Below are positions 16,294 through 24,369 of a stretch of DNA of 64,000 nt, piece by piece; the stretch's first letter is position 1; every line of letters begins with the position of its first letter. The translations under genes and the position numbers were made by a program. The DNA is from Bacillus bingmayongensis (GTDB lineage Bacteria; Bacillota; Bacilli; Bacillales; Bacillaceae_G), in contig NZ_AKCS01000005.1 in the NCBI RefSeq assembly GCF_000299035.1, forward strand, positions 372,001-436,000, read 5' to 3'. Below the pieces are notes generated by a model. It ran no database searches. It was not told the DNA's origin and worked only from the letters and a program-made list of their open reading frames with translations.

Positions 16294-17717
16294 TATTTTT
16301 TAATACAGATTAGTTTCATCTCTGTCATTTCTTCAATCGCATATTTAATTCCTTCACGACCTGTCCCGCTTTCTTTTACTCCACCATACGGCATATGATC
16401 CACTCGGAATGTTGGAATGTCATTAATCATGACGCCTCCTACTTCTAGTTCATCAATTGCACGCATTGCTTTCGTTAAATCATTTGTAAATACTCCAGCC
16501 TGTAAGCCATATCGTGAATTATTGACCTTTTCTAATGCTTCATCAAATGTTCGGAATGTATTTACAGTCACAACTGGGCCAAACACTTCTTGGCACTGCA
16601 CAGAAACATACTCTGGAACATCTGCTAATACTGTTGGTTCGAATATACGCGCGTCACGTTTTTTACCACCGTACAAAATAGTTGCTCCTTCTTTTACCGC
16701 TTCTTGTATCCATGAATCAATACGATCTACATCATTTTTTGAAATAAGTGCAGAAACATCTGTCTCTTCATGAAGTGGATCGCCTACTACTACTTTTTCC
16801 ATCGCCTTCGTTAGTTTTTTAGTGAATTCTTCCATCTTATTTTCATGAACAAATACACGTTGTACAGAAATGCAAACTTGTCCATTATTAACGAAAGCTC
16901 CCCATTTCACACGCTCAATTACTTCTTCTGTTAACTCTACATTTTCATCAATCACTACTGCAGCATTTGAACCAAGCTCTAACGTAACACGTTTTAATCC
17001 AGCTTTTGCTTTAATACCGATGCCAACCTCTGGACTTCCTGTAAATGTAATTGAAGAAACGCGGTCATCTTTTACCAATGCTTCACCAACAATTGAGCCA
17101 CGTCCAGATACAATGTTAAATGCTCCTTTTGGTAATCCGGCTTCTTCAAACAGTTCAACAAGGGCATAAGATGAAAGTGGTGTTTGATCAGCTGGCTTTA
17201 ATACAATTGTGTTACCTGCAGCAATTGCAGGGCCGACTTTATGTGCAACTAAGTTTAGTGGAAAATTAAAAGGAGTGATAGCTCCGATTACACCGAGTGG
17301 CTTACGAATTGTATAAGCAATACGGCCATCCGCTCCCGGCGCTGCATCTAAAGGTAAAGTCTCACCATATATACGTTTCGCCTCTTCTGCAGCGAATTTG
17401 TATGTTTGTACGGTACGATCCACTTCTCCACGCGCTGCACGAATCGGCTTTGCAGCTTCTTTTGCGATAATTTGTGCAAATTCCTCTCTTCTCTCGTCCA
17501 TCATTTGAGCAACTTTTTCTAAAATAGACGCACGATCGTATGCGGATAATTCCGCCATTTCTTTCACGGCTTTTTTCGCTGCAGCTGTTGCTTTCTGTAC
17601 ATCTTTTTCTGTCCCTTGAGCAATTTCTGCTAATACTTCCTCTGAATATGGTGCATACAATGTTTTATATGACTCTACTTCTTTCCATGTTCCATCTATG
17701 TATAAATGTTTCTTCAT
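16293..17717 (-). CDS. Aldehyde dehydrogenase family protein
   Basis: This 474-residue NAD(P)-dependent aldehyde dehydrogenase has all catalytic elements: the asparagine in ITPFNFPLN, the glutamate in VTLELGSNAAV, the nucleophile in NNGQVCISVQ, and the cofactor loop FTGSPEVG. The ELGSN wording (rather than ELGGK) places it near the lactaldehyde, sulfolactaldehyde and phosphonoformaldehyde dehydrogenases rather than betaine aldehyde enzymes. The substrate is not decidable. I start at the ATG 17717, preceded by GAGGGG; a 25-codon extension upstream is not supported. It appears to be a single-gene unit. Confidence 0.88.
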   Translation of the reverse strand: MKKHLYIDGTWKEVESYKTLYAPYSEEVLAEIAQGTEKDVQKATAAAKKAVKEMAELSAYDRASILEKVAQMMDERREEFAQIIAKEAAKPIRAARGEVDRTVQTYKFAAEEAKRIYGETLPLDAAPGADGRIAYTIRKPLGVIGAITPFNFPLNLVAHKVGPAIAAGNTIVLKPADQTPLSSYALVELFEEAGLPKGAFNIVSGRGSIVGEALVKDDRVSSITFTGSPEVGIGIKAKAGLKRVTLELGSNAAVVIDENVELTEEVIERVKWGAFVNNGQVCISVQRVFVHENKMEEFTKKLTKAMEKVVVGDPLHEETDVSALISKNDVDRIDSWIQEAVKEGATILYGGKKRDARIFEPTVLADVPEYVSVQCQEVFGPVVTVNTFRTFDEALEKVNNSRYGLQAGVFTNDLTKAMRAIDELEVGGVMINDIPTFRVDHMPYGGVKESGTGREGIKYAIEEMTEMKLICIKK

Positions 17718-17874
17718 TTTATTTCCCCTCTCTAACTTAAGAATGACTCGAACTTTCTTCAAACGTTTTCTAATTTTTTCAAAGTACAACACTCACTAAA
17801 TAATTCACCTAGTTAAAGGTTTAACTTATTTCATTGTAACACGGTCCCATTACATAAAAAAACATTTTGCCTAC

Positions 17875-17902
17875 TAAAAAAACTCTGCTATATGCAGAGT
17901 TT
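17875..17902 (-). terminator. Terminator of the CorC-type gene
   Basis: AAACTCTGC and its complement form a nine-pair stem with a five-base loop, followed by a T-run on the minus strand. The stem includes the gene's stop codon. Confidence 0.83.
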
Positions 17903-19256
17903 ACGAGCTTATTTGTTCTTGTAATGCTACCCTGTTTTCGGTTTCTGAAATTAAAATGGGGACTGCTTGTTTTGTCACTTCTATCTGTTTGATATAGTGG
18001 CCATCCAATTCCTTAACACAAAAATTATAATCTTCAATTTCGACAATATCACCTTCTACAATTTCTAGATGCTTTGTTAAAATCCATCCACCAATTGTAT
18101 CAATGTCATCATCATCAATAGATAAACCTAATAATGCATTTACTTCGCTAACAAGTACTTTTCCTTCTAAAATTGTTTTCGTTTCACTAATGTGTTGAAT
18201 TTCTGGTTTTTCATCTATATCAAATTCATCTTGAATATCGCCAACAATTTCTTCTAATATATCTTCAACTGTTACAAGACCTGATGTCCCACCATATTCG
18301 TCAATTAATATAGCGATATGTGTACGCTCCCGTTGCATTTTTAAAAACAAATCATGAATTGCAATCGATTCAATGACAAGAATAATAGGACGAGTATACT
18401 GCTGCACCGTTTCTTTACTAAAAGCACCATGTTTCACAAAATCTGTGAAAATATCTTTAAAGTTTACAAAACCAATAACATGGTCCTTATCCCCATCAAC
18501 AACTGGGTATCTTGTATATTTCTCATTGGACATTTTTTGCAATGCTTCTTTAACAGACGTATCTTTATCTAAAATATGCATTTCTGTCCGCGGGACCATA
18601 ATTTCTTTTGCGATACGATCATCAAATTCAAAGATTTTATTTACATATTTAAATTCAGATTGATTAATTTCACCATTTTTATAACTTTCTGACACTAACA
18701 ATCGTAGCTCTTCTTCCGAATGGACTTCCTCGTGCTCTTTCGCAGTTTGTAAACCGAATATTCTTGTTACATATCGAGTTGAGCCATTTAAAAGCCATAT
18801 AAACGGAAAAGTAATTCGATAAAAGAAAATAAGCGGTTTAGCAACAAGTAAACTCACTTGTTCTGCTTTTTGAATTGCCAATGTTTTTGGTGCCAATTCT
18901 CCCACAACAACATGGAAAAAAGTAATGAACATAAACACTAGAGTCACAGCTAACATATCAGCAACCTGGGGAGGCACTTCCCATCTTGCAAAAAGCGAGT
19001 CAAACATGTGCTTTATCGCTGGTTTTCCTAACCACCCGAGTCCAAGAGCTGTAACTGTAATCCCTAATTGACAAGCTGATAAATACTCGTCTAAGTTTGT
19101 AATGACTGTTTTCACAGAAGCTGCACGTTTATTCCCTTCTGCAATCAAAGAATCGATGCGCGAACTCCTTACTTTCACAATTGCAAATTCAGCCGCAACG
19201 AAAAATGCAGTTAAGGCAATCAAAACAATCACCATACTTATACTATATATGTCCAA
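17901..19256 (-). CDS. CNNM/CorC-type transporter-associated protein (haemolysin C family), TTG start
   Basis: The 451-residue protein has the standard three parts: an N-terminal DUF21/CNNM membrane domain of four segments (to about 190), a pair of CBS domains (about 205-330, with VPRTEMHIL and RYPVVDGD), and a C-terminal CorC/HlyC domain (about 350-430). Relatives take part in Mg/Co efflux or metal tolerance. The old name haemolysin C does not imply a toxin here. The start is a TTG at 19256 after AAGGAAA. It forms its own unit. Confidence 0.9.
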   Translation of the reverse strand: MDIYSISMVIVLIALTAFFVAAEFAIVKVRSSRIDSLIAEGNKRAASVKTVITNLDEYLSACQLGITVTALGLGWLGKPAIKHMFDSLFARWEVPPQVADMLAVTLVFMFITFFHVVVGELAPKTLAIQKAEQVSLLVAKPLIFFYRITFPFIWLLNGSTRYVTRIFGLQTAKEHEEVHSEEELRLLVSESYKNGEINQSEFKYVNKIFEFDDRIAKEIMVPRTEMHILDKDTSVKEALQKMSNEKYTRYPVVDGDKDHVIGFVNFKDIFTDFVKHGAFSKETVQQYTRPIILVIESIAIHDLFLKMQRERTHIAILIDEYGGTSGLVTVEDILEEIVGDIQDEFDIDEKPEIQHISETKTILEGKVLVSEVNALLGLSIDDDDIDTIGGWILTKHLEIVEGDIVEIEDYNFCVKELDGHYIKQIEVTKQAVPILISETENRVALQEQISS

Positions 19257-19619
19257 ATACGTTTCCTTACTTACCCTGTAAGCAAGGAAGCCACCTCCTA
19301 CTAAATTTATTCAAACGAAAAAGCTCTTCTTATCATCTTACAAGTTTCTACATTTGCCATCACCTTTTTATACATTATATGCATACACAAAGAGGATAAT
19401 TATATTTATGATAATATAATTATCTTCTTTCCGTCAAACAGGAATAATTAAAAAAAACAGACATTTTTCTCCCTTTTTAGAAATATCTATATCCTAAAAA
19501 ACTAATTCTCGTGAAAAAACACTTTCTTTGCCGATTCCTCACTTCTTTTGTCACCCATGCAGGGAAGAGGCTTAATACCTCGAAATCATTCAACAGGATA
19601 TATATAGGAGGGATTTACC
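19257..19619. other. Gene-free region between the CorC-type gene and racA
   Basis: This 363-base stretch holds the divergent upstream regions of the flanking genes. I see no small gene with a ribosome site. The racA ribosome site (GGAGGG) lies at its right end. No confident sigma-H or Spo0A site was identified by eye. Confidence 0.5.
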
Positions 19620-20096
19620 TTGGAATATAAAACACCCATTATTGCAAAGAAGTTAGGTGTTAGCCCAAAGGCAGTAGTTCGGATTGCACAACAATTGAAT
19701 CTCAATATAGAAAAAAACAAATACGGTCATTTCATTTTTACTCAAGACGACTTAGATAAAATGTTAGAATATCATCGTTCACAAATAGAACAAACATCAT
19801 ATTCAACTACAGAACCATCAATTGATTTTGAGAAATTTGTTACACAATTAAATACAATTACACACCGCTTAAATCGTATAGAGGAAAAAATGCAAGATAA
19901 GGCAGATGATGTCGTCAATTACCAATTGCTACAACATCGCAGAGAAATGGAAGAAATGATGGATAGAATTCAAAAATTAGAAGCTGTCCTTGAGAAAAAA
20001 GAACCGATTTACATCACACCTGATATCACGTCAACATATGAACGAGAAGAAAAACCGAAACGTCGTAAAATGATTTTAAGTATATTCGGATTTTAG
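19620..20096 (+). CDS. racA: Chromosome-anchoring protein RacA, TTG start
   Basis: RacA ties the origin region of the chromosome to the cell pole via DivIVA when the axial filament forms early in sporulation. The 158-residue protein has a MerR-like helix-turn-helix ([20 protein letters not shown]) at the N-terminus, a central coiled coil (about 60-125) and a very basic tail ([14 protein letters not shown]). Other B. cereus group RacA proteins are, from memory, about 180 residues, so the linker after the DNA-binding domain looks shorter here. The TTG start follows AGGAGGG. A strong terminator follows. Confidence 0.9.
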   Translation: MEYKTPIIAKKLGVSPKAVVRIAQQLNLNIEKNKYGHFIFTQDDLDKMLEYHRSQIEQTSYSTTEPSIDFEKFVTQLNTITHRLNRIEEKMQDKADDVVNYQLLQHRREMEEMMDRIQKLEAVLEKKEPIYITPDITSTYEREEKPKRRKMILSIFGF

Positions 20097-20117
20097 TTCT
20101 TTTCCAATCGTGTGTTC

Positions 20118-20166
20118 GCGCATGATAATTGACTCCCCCCTGGTCAAATATCATGCGCTTTTTTAT
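20118..20166 (+). terminator. Terminator of racA
   Basis: A ten-pair stem (GCGCATGATA and complement) encloses a second five-pair hairpin (TTGAC/GTCAA) and is followed by six T residues. Confidence 0.86.
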
Positions 20167-20172
20167 TTATAC

Positions 20173-20205
20173 AAAAAGGATGTCTCATTACAAGACACCC
20201 TTTTT
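20173..20205 (-). terminator. Terminator of hcp
   Basis: A stem based on AAGGGTGTC and GACATCCTT with one wobble pair is followed by TTTTT on the minus strand, one base beyond the hcp stop. Confidence 0.82.
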
Positions 20206-20206
20206 G

Positions 20207-21493
20207 TTATGATAACATCATATTCATATCTTCCGCTGCAGTTGTAATAAGTTTTAAACCAAATGTTTCTTGCAATACATCAAGCACACCAGGTGAAATA
20301 AATTCAGGTGCCTTTGGACCAATACGAATATCTTGAATCCCAAGACTAAATAGTCCAAGCAAAATTGCAACCGCTTTTTGTTCAAACCAAGATAAAACAA
20401 TACTAACTGGCAATTCATTCACTTCACATTGAAAAGCATCAGCTAAAGCCGCTGCTATTTTTATTGTAGAAATAGAATTATTACATTGTCCTAAGTCAAT
20501 GTACCGTGGGATTTCCGTACCTGGTACAACACCATAATTCACATCATTAAAGCGGAATTTCCCGCAAGAAGTTGTTAATATAACAGTTTCTTGTGGAAGT
20601 GACGTTGCTAATTCACGATAGTACTCTCCACCTTTACCTGGGGCATCACAACCTGCGATGACAAAAAAGCGCTTAATTTTACCTTCTCTTACCGCCTGGG
20701 TGATTTCTGGTGCTAATGATAAGACTGTATTATGATGAAAACCTGTTACTAGCTGTTCATCCGACTCCATATGTACTTCTAGAAGCTCTAGTGCTTTTTT
20801 AATCAATGGTGCAAAATTATCATCTTCAATTTTCCGTACACCCTCAAGGCCGGCAATATCATATGAGAAGAATCGATCAGAGTACGACCCTTTAATTGGC
20901 ATAACACAGTTCGTTGTAGCCAATATCGCGCCGGTAAACTTTTCAAAGAGACGTCGTTGATCATACCATGCCTTACCAATGTTCCCTTTTAAATGTTGAT
21001 ATTTTTTCAGCTGTGGATATCCATGTGCTGGTAGCATTTCTGAATGCGTATAAATATTTATTCCTTTTCCTTCTGTTTGCTTTAATAGTTCCTCTAATGC
21101 AAATAAATTATGGCCAGTAACAACGATTGCCTTCCCTTCTACACGATTTTGTGTAATTTGAACAGGTTCTGGAACACCAAAATGATTCGTATGTGCTTCA
21201 TCTAACAACTCCATCACCCGTAAAGCTGATTTCCCAACTTTCATAGCCATATCAATATGTTCTTGTTCATTAAAGTTAGAATTCGTTAATGTCATATATA
21301 ACGCTTCATGAGTTGTAGCGTCCACAAATGGATCTGTATATCCTAGCTGCGCAGCATGGGTACGATAAGCAGCAATTCCTTTTAATCCAAATACAATTAT
21401 ATCTTGTAAACTTGCAATTGTTTCATTTTTACCGCAAACACCTATTACTTTACATCCACCTGTTGGCGTTTGTTCACATTGATAGCAAAACAT
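20207..21493 (-). CDS. hcp: Hybrid-cluster protein (hydroxylamine reductase)
   Basis: Hcp reduces hydroxylamine to ammonia in vitro and acts as an NO reductase or S-nitrosylase in other bacteria under anaerobic nitrosative stress. The N-terminal cysteines C3, C6, C14 and C20 (Cx2Cx7Cx5C) bind the ordinary FeS cluster. Hybrid-cluster ligands are seen in VVTGHNLFALEE, IAGCDAPGKGG, TTSCGKFRF, DLGQCNNS and SWFEQKAVA. At 428 residues it is the short form that lacks part of the first helical domain. An FNR-like palindrome lies 65 bases before the start, fitting oxygen-limited expression. GAAGGGATG precedes the ATG. Confidence 0.95.
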   Translation of the reverse strand: MFCYQCEQTPTGGCKVIGVCGKNETIASLQDIIVFGLKGIAAYRTHAAQLGYTDPFVDATTHEALYMTLTNSNFNEQEHIDMAMKVGKSALRVMELLDEAHTNHFGVPEPVQITQNRVEGKAIVVTGHNLFALEELLKQTEGKGINIYTHSEMLPAHGYPQLKKYQHLKGNIGKAWYDQRRLFEKFTGAILATTNCVMPIKGSYSDRFFSYDIAGLEGVRKIEDDNFAPLIKKALELLEVHMESDEQLVTGFHHNTVLSLAPEITQAVREGKIKRFFVIAGCDAPGKGGEYYRELATSLPQETVILTTSCGKFRFNDVNYGVVPGTEIPRYIDLGQCNNSISTIKIAAALADAFQCEVNELPVSIVLSWFEQKAVAILLGLFSLGIQDIRIGPKAPEFISPGVLDVLQETFGLKLITTAAEDMNMMLS

Positions 21494-21557
21494 AACATCC
21501 CATCCCTTCTCAATTCATTATTACAAATTAAGCGTAATGTATATTGAAAGAAAAGGA

Positions 21558-21573
21558 TGTGATATCAGTCACA
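21558..21573. promoter_or_regulatory. FNR/CRP-type operator upstream of hcp
   Basis: The sequence TGTGATATCAGTCACA is a perfect TGTGA-N6-TCACA palindrome, the Fnr consensus of Bacillus. It lies 65 bases before the hcp ATG, about where an activator bound near -41 would sit for a short leader. Fnr control is inferred from this match and from the role of the gene. Confidence 0.75.
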
Positions 21574-21598
21574 ATAATATCTAAAAATTTGTGACCTT

Positions 21599-22195
21599 TC
21601 AATTTGTTAACATAATATTTTTACTGTATTCTTTAATGAGTGCTTGCGCATGAGCATTACCTTGTATCACATCTCGAAATTCCTTTAGTGAGTACAAATG
21701 TGTTAATCCTTTCCGAGCATGAATCCGAACAGGTACCCCTTGCAATGTATCATGAAAATGAAACGGGTCATCAATTGGCTCAATTGGAAAACCAAGTGTA
21801 AGTAAATACATATACATTCTTTTTGTAACAACAGCAATATACCACTCAGCTTTCATTTCTAAAGCATGTATAAATAAAATAGCAGTTAACCTTTTGAAAT
21901 GTCCTCTTCCGCGCGACGTTTTCACAATACTTAACTTCCCTATTTCATAAACATTTTTTAAACCTTTCACTAACTCATTTTCAGAAAACGGATAGAAAAA
22001 CTCAGAATTAGAATGTTCAGGTGTCGTATATCGAATACACTCTACTGTACCAATAGAATGCCCACCTTCTATTAATAAAAATCGTGATGGATTTAAATTA
22101 CGTTCTACAAACATTAAATCTCTCTCTTCACAAAAATCTCCCCACAGTTGCTCGAACCAAAAATGTTCTTCTTTTGTTTGAACACGCTGGAACAT
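21599..22195 (-). CDS. GNAT/LuxI-fold acyltransferase-like protein
   Basis: The 198-residue protein has an acyltransferase fold: a strand with FLLIEGGHSIGTVECIRY, the phrase YEIGKLSIVKTSRGRGHFKR resembling the pyrophosphate loop, and a C-terminal half that describes a second substrate pocket. The arrangement recalls N-acyl amino acid synthases and acyl-homoserine-lactone synthases (FeeM/LuxI-like) more than small GNAT acetyltransferases. The true substrate is unknown. I start at 22195 because GGCGGGG is just upstream; a start 17 codons earlier lacks a ribosome site. It is separated from hcp by the FNR-like site. Confidence 0.75.
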   Translation of the reverse strand: MFQRVQTKEEHFWFEQLWGDFCEERDLMFVERNLNPSRFLLIEGGHSIGTVECIRYTTPEHSNSEFFYPFSENELVKGLKNVYEIGKLSIVKTSRGRGHFKRLTAILFIHALEMKAEWYIAVVTKRMYMYLLTLGFPIEPIDDPFHFHDTLQGVPVRIHARKGLTHLYSLKEFRDVIQGNAHAQALIKEYSKNIMLTN

Positions 22196-22512
22196 ATTTC
22201 CCCGCCTTTCCCATCGCCGTTCTACGTTTGATAACGCTTTCACCATCTATCATATAAGAACAAATCCCCGCATGCAACTAAAAGTGTTTACTAAATTAAT
22301 ACATTCTATAAAATAAGGAGATCTCCTATTCAAGTTTTAGATTTATGTTAAATTTTTACAAAATCCAAAAAATATTTTACATGTATCAAAATGATATGAA
22401 ACAGTATACTTCTCCCTACTCATAATAGTTTATGTCTAACTAGACATATAAAGTACAAGAATTCCATTCACCTACACAAAAAGAAACCCTTTCCACAAAG
22501 GAGGATTTCTTT
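22196..22512. other. Gene-free region with an imperfect terminator
   Basis: No gene is seen in these 317 bases. An imperfect hairpin at 22478-22512, GAAATCCTCC pairing with GGGTTTC through bulges on the minus strand and followed by TTTTT, may end the restriction-type operon that stops at 22513. The rest is AT-rich promoter-like sequence for the acyltransferase gene. Confidence 0.5.
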
Positions 22513-24369
22513 TCATGTTCCAATATTTTTTAACCACTTCTCAAAAATTTGCACAAGTCCGTGTTTTCCAGCTAATTTTTCTTCTCCTTGCTTCGTTTTA
22601 TATGGATATAATTGCAAAAAGACTCCGCAACCTGCTTCTATTTTCTTCCCGTGCATATGACTGCCTGGGTAGACACAAATCACTTCATGAATCGCCCTTC
22701 GGCGAAAAATACGTTTTCCATCTTGTTCTTCTACATATTTAATAGACCAATATTTGTACATTTGCTCTGTTGCTTTTGTATTGCCAATAGGCTGAAAAAT
22801 ATTAAACATTGGGCTATATTTCACCTCAATAATAATAGACGACTGATACTCATAACGTTCCCCTTGCTTCACATAACAATCTAAACGAATGTCTGGCTTT
22901 TTCGTATCTTCTCCATTATAGAAATGACTGCCTTTACTAAGTGCGATGAGCGGATGCGTTTCAATAAGGTCATTAAACGCTACATGAATTTGGATATTTT
23001 CACGATTTAAAACAATTGTCGTGCCGTCTTGTAAACCATCTAAATAAAAATAGGTTTGAATTTGTTCGCGTAATGGAATTTCATCTTTAAATTCTAACTG
23101 CTGCAATATAGAAATGATGATAAAGAATGCATAATACTCATACACTAAAAACGTTGGTTTATACACAAATAATAAAGCTGGAGATTGTTCATTATAACGT
23201 TGTAGAAACTCTAAATGATATAATAGTTGCCGATGCGTAACGGGTAAAGCATGCATAGTTATATTTGTTTTTTCAGAAACCCCTCTCCAGAATGGAGAAT
23301 TTAACAAATTTCGAAAGAATAATACAGCTTGATGTACAATGTGATTTAAAATTTTATACTCTTGTATTTTCACAGATGCTTTCCGCAAGTCTGCCTCTTT
23401 CAACAAATGGATATTCCGATATTTTTGCTTCTCCCTGTCCGTCACAGATCCGTTTCTTTCAATGGTTTGCATAATTGTTTTCACAGATTGGTATTCCTCT
23501 TTTTTTGTATGCGTTGCTCGTTCTAGTATTTCGATTGTCTTTTGTAAGAAAATCTGCGCTTCAAGCAAATATTCATAAAATTGTTTCGTTGTAAATTTTA
23601 GAAAAGCATTCTCTAAACTATCTGTTTGTTCTATAAATCTGCGATTATAATACTTGGCACGAGGTTTTTTCTCGCTCATTATCACACTTTTCATCGTCGC
23701 TTTTCGTTCTCTTATTTCCCACTCATATCTATCCATATACCTTGTGTTCTCTTCAACCTTTTTATAAAGCTGTTTTATTTTTTTCATTTTTTGTGGCAGC
23801 ATTCGAAGTAGCATTAAATATGAAGAATCTTCAATATCAATTAGTGTTGAGAATGTCTGTTTATAATAACCACGATCTAACATAATTTCATTCAAAATTG
23901 ACTTCACATAATTTTGAATCGTTTCAAATTGATCATCCAAAAAATTTTTAGGAACAATTTGAAACGCTCCATAATATACATCTTCTTCCACTTGCACTTC
24001 AAAATGATACAAACCACAGCGCCAGGGATAAAAATAATCGGTTTTTCCATGTTCATATAATAATACTTTTTGTTTTTTTTCATGCAATTCATATTGCCAT
24101 TCTTTCTTATCTTTTTGTCCTTCATACACCTTATTCCATATAAAAGTGACACGAACCGGTTTTTGATAATGTAAAATCAAACGTAATGCTTTTAATTCTT
24201 GCACTTTATAAATACAATGTATCATTGTTGTTGTGTGTTTACAAAGGCGATTCAAAAATACAAATTCTCCCTTTCCTTCTGTTCCAATAATTAATTTTAA
24301 TACAAACGGGAGCTTATCTTTTGTGTCTACAATTTCCGTCTCGTACTGCTCCTCATTTCGCATACCCAT
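22513..24369 (-). CDS. DUF2357 protein with PD-(D/E)XK nuclease domain (McrC/LlaJI-R2-like)
   Basis: The roughly 618-residue protein has a beta-rich N-terminal part, a long helical middle (about 200-370) and a C-terminal nuclease domain. The nuclease signature is visible as PDIRLD, then IIIEVKYSP about 20 residues later, then TKATEQMYKY, the conserved Gln-Tyr helix. This is the DUF2357 arrangement of the cutting subunit in McrBC-like and LlaJI-type systems. Its start overlaps the AAA ATPase gene, so the two form one operon. ATG at 24369 or 24363 can follow the GGAG; the first is used. No methyltransferase lies nearby, so modified or invading DNA is the likely target. That is inference. Confidence 0.84.
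   Translation of the reverse strand: MGMRNEEQYETEIVDTKDKLPFVLKLIIGTEGKGEFVFLNRLCKHTTTMIHCIYKVQELKALRLILHYQKPVRVTFIWNKVYEGQKDKKEWQYELHEKKQKVLLYEHGKTDYFYPWRCGLYHFEVQVEEDVYYGAFQIVPKNFLDDQFETIQNYVKSILNEIMLDRGYYKQTFSTLIDIEDSSYLMLLRMLPQKMKKIKQLYKKVEENTRYMDRYEWEIRERKATMKSVIMSEKKPRAKYYNRRFIEQTDSLENAFLKFTTKQFYEYLLEAQIFLQKTIEILERATHTKKEEYQSVKTIMQTIERNGSVTDREKQKYRNIHLLKEADLRKASVKIQEYKILNHIVHQAVLFFRNLLNSPFWRGVSEKTNITMHALPVTHRQLLYHLEFLQRYNEQSPALLFVYKPTFLVYEYYAFFIIISILQQLEFKDEIPLREQIQTYFYLDGLQDGTTIVLNRENIQIHVAFNDLIETHPLIALSKGSHFYNGEDTKKPDIRLDCYVKQGERYEYQSSIIIEVKYSPMFNIFQPIGNTKATEQMYKYWSIKYVEEQDGKRIFRRRAIHEVICVYPGSHMHGKKIEAGCGVFLQLYPYKTKQGEEKLAGKHGLVQIFEKWLKNIGT

Noticed and set aside
17901-19256. Haemolysin (toxin) by the old HlyC name
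   Set aside because: The CNNM-CBS-CorC layout is that of metal-transport-related membrane proteins; nothing indicates a toxin.
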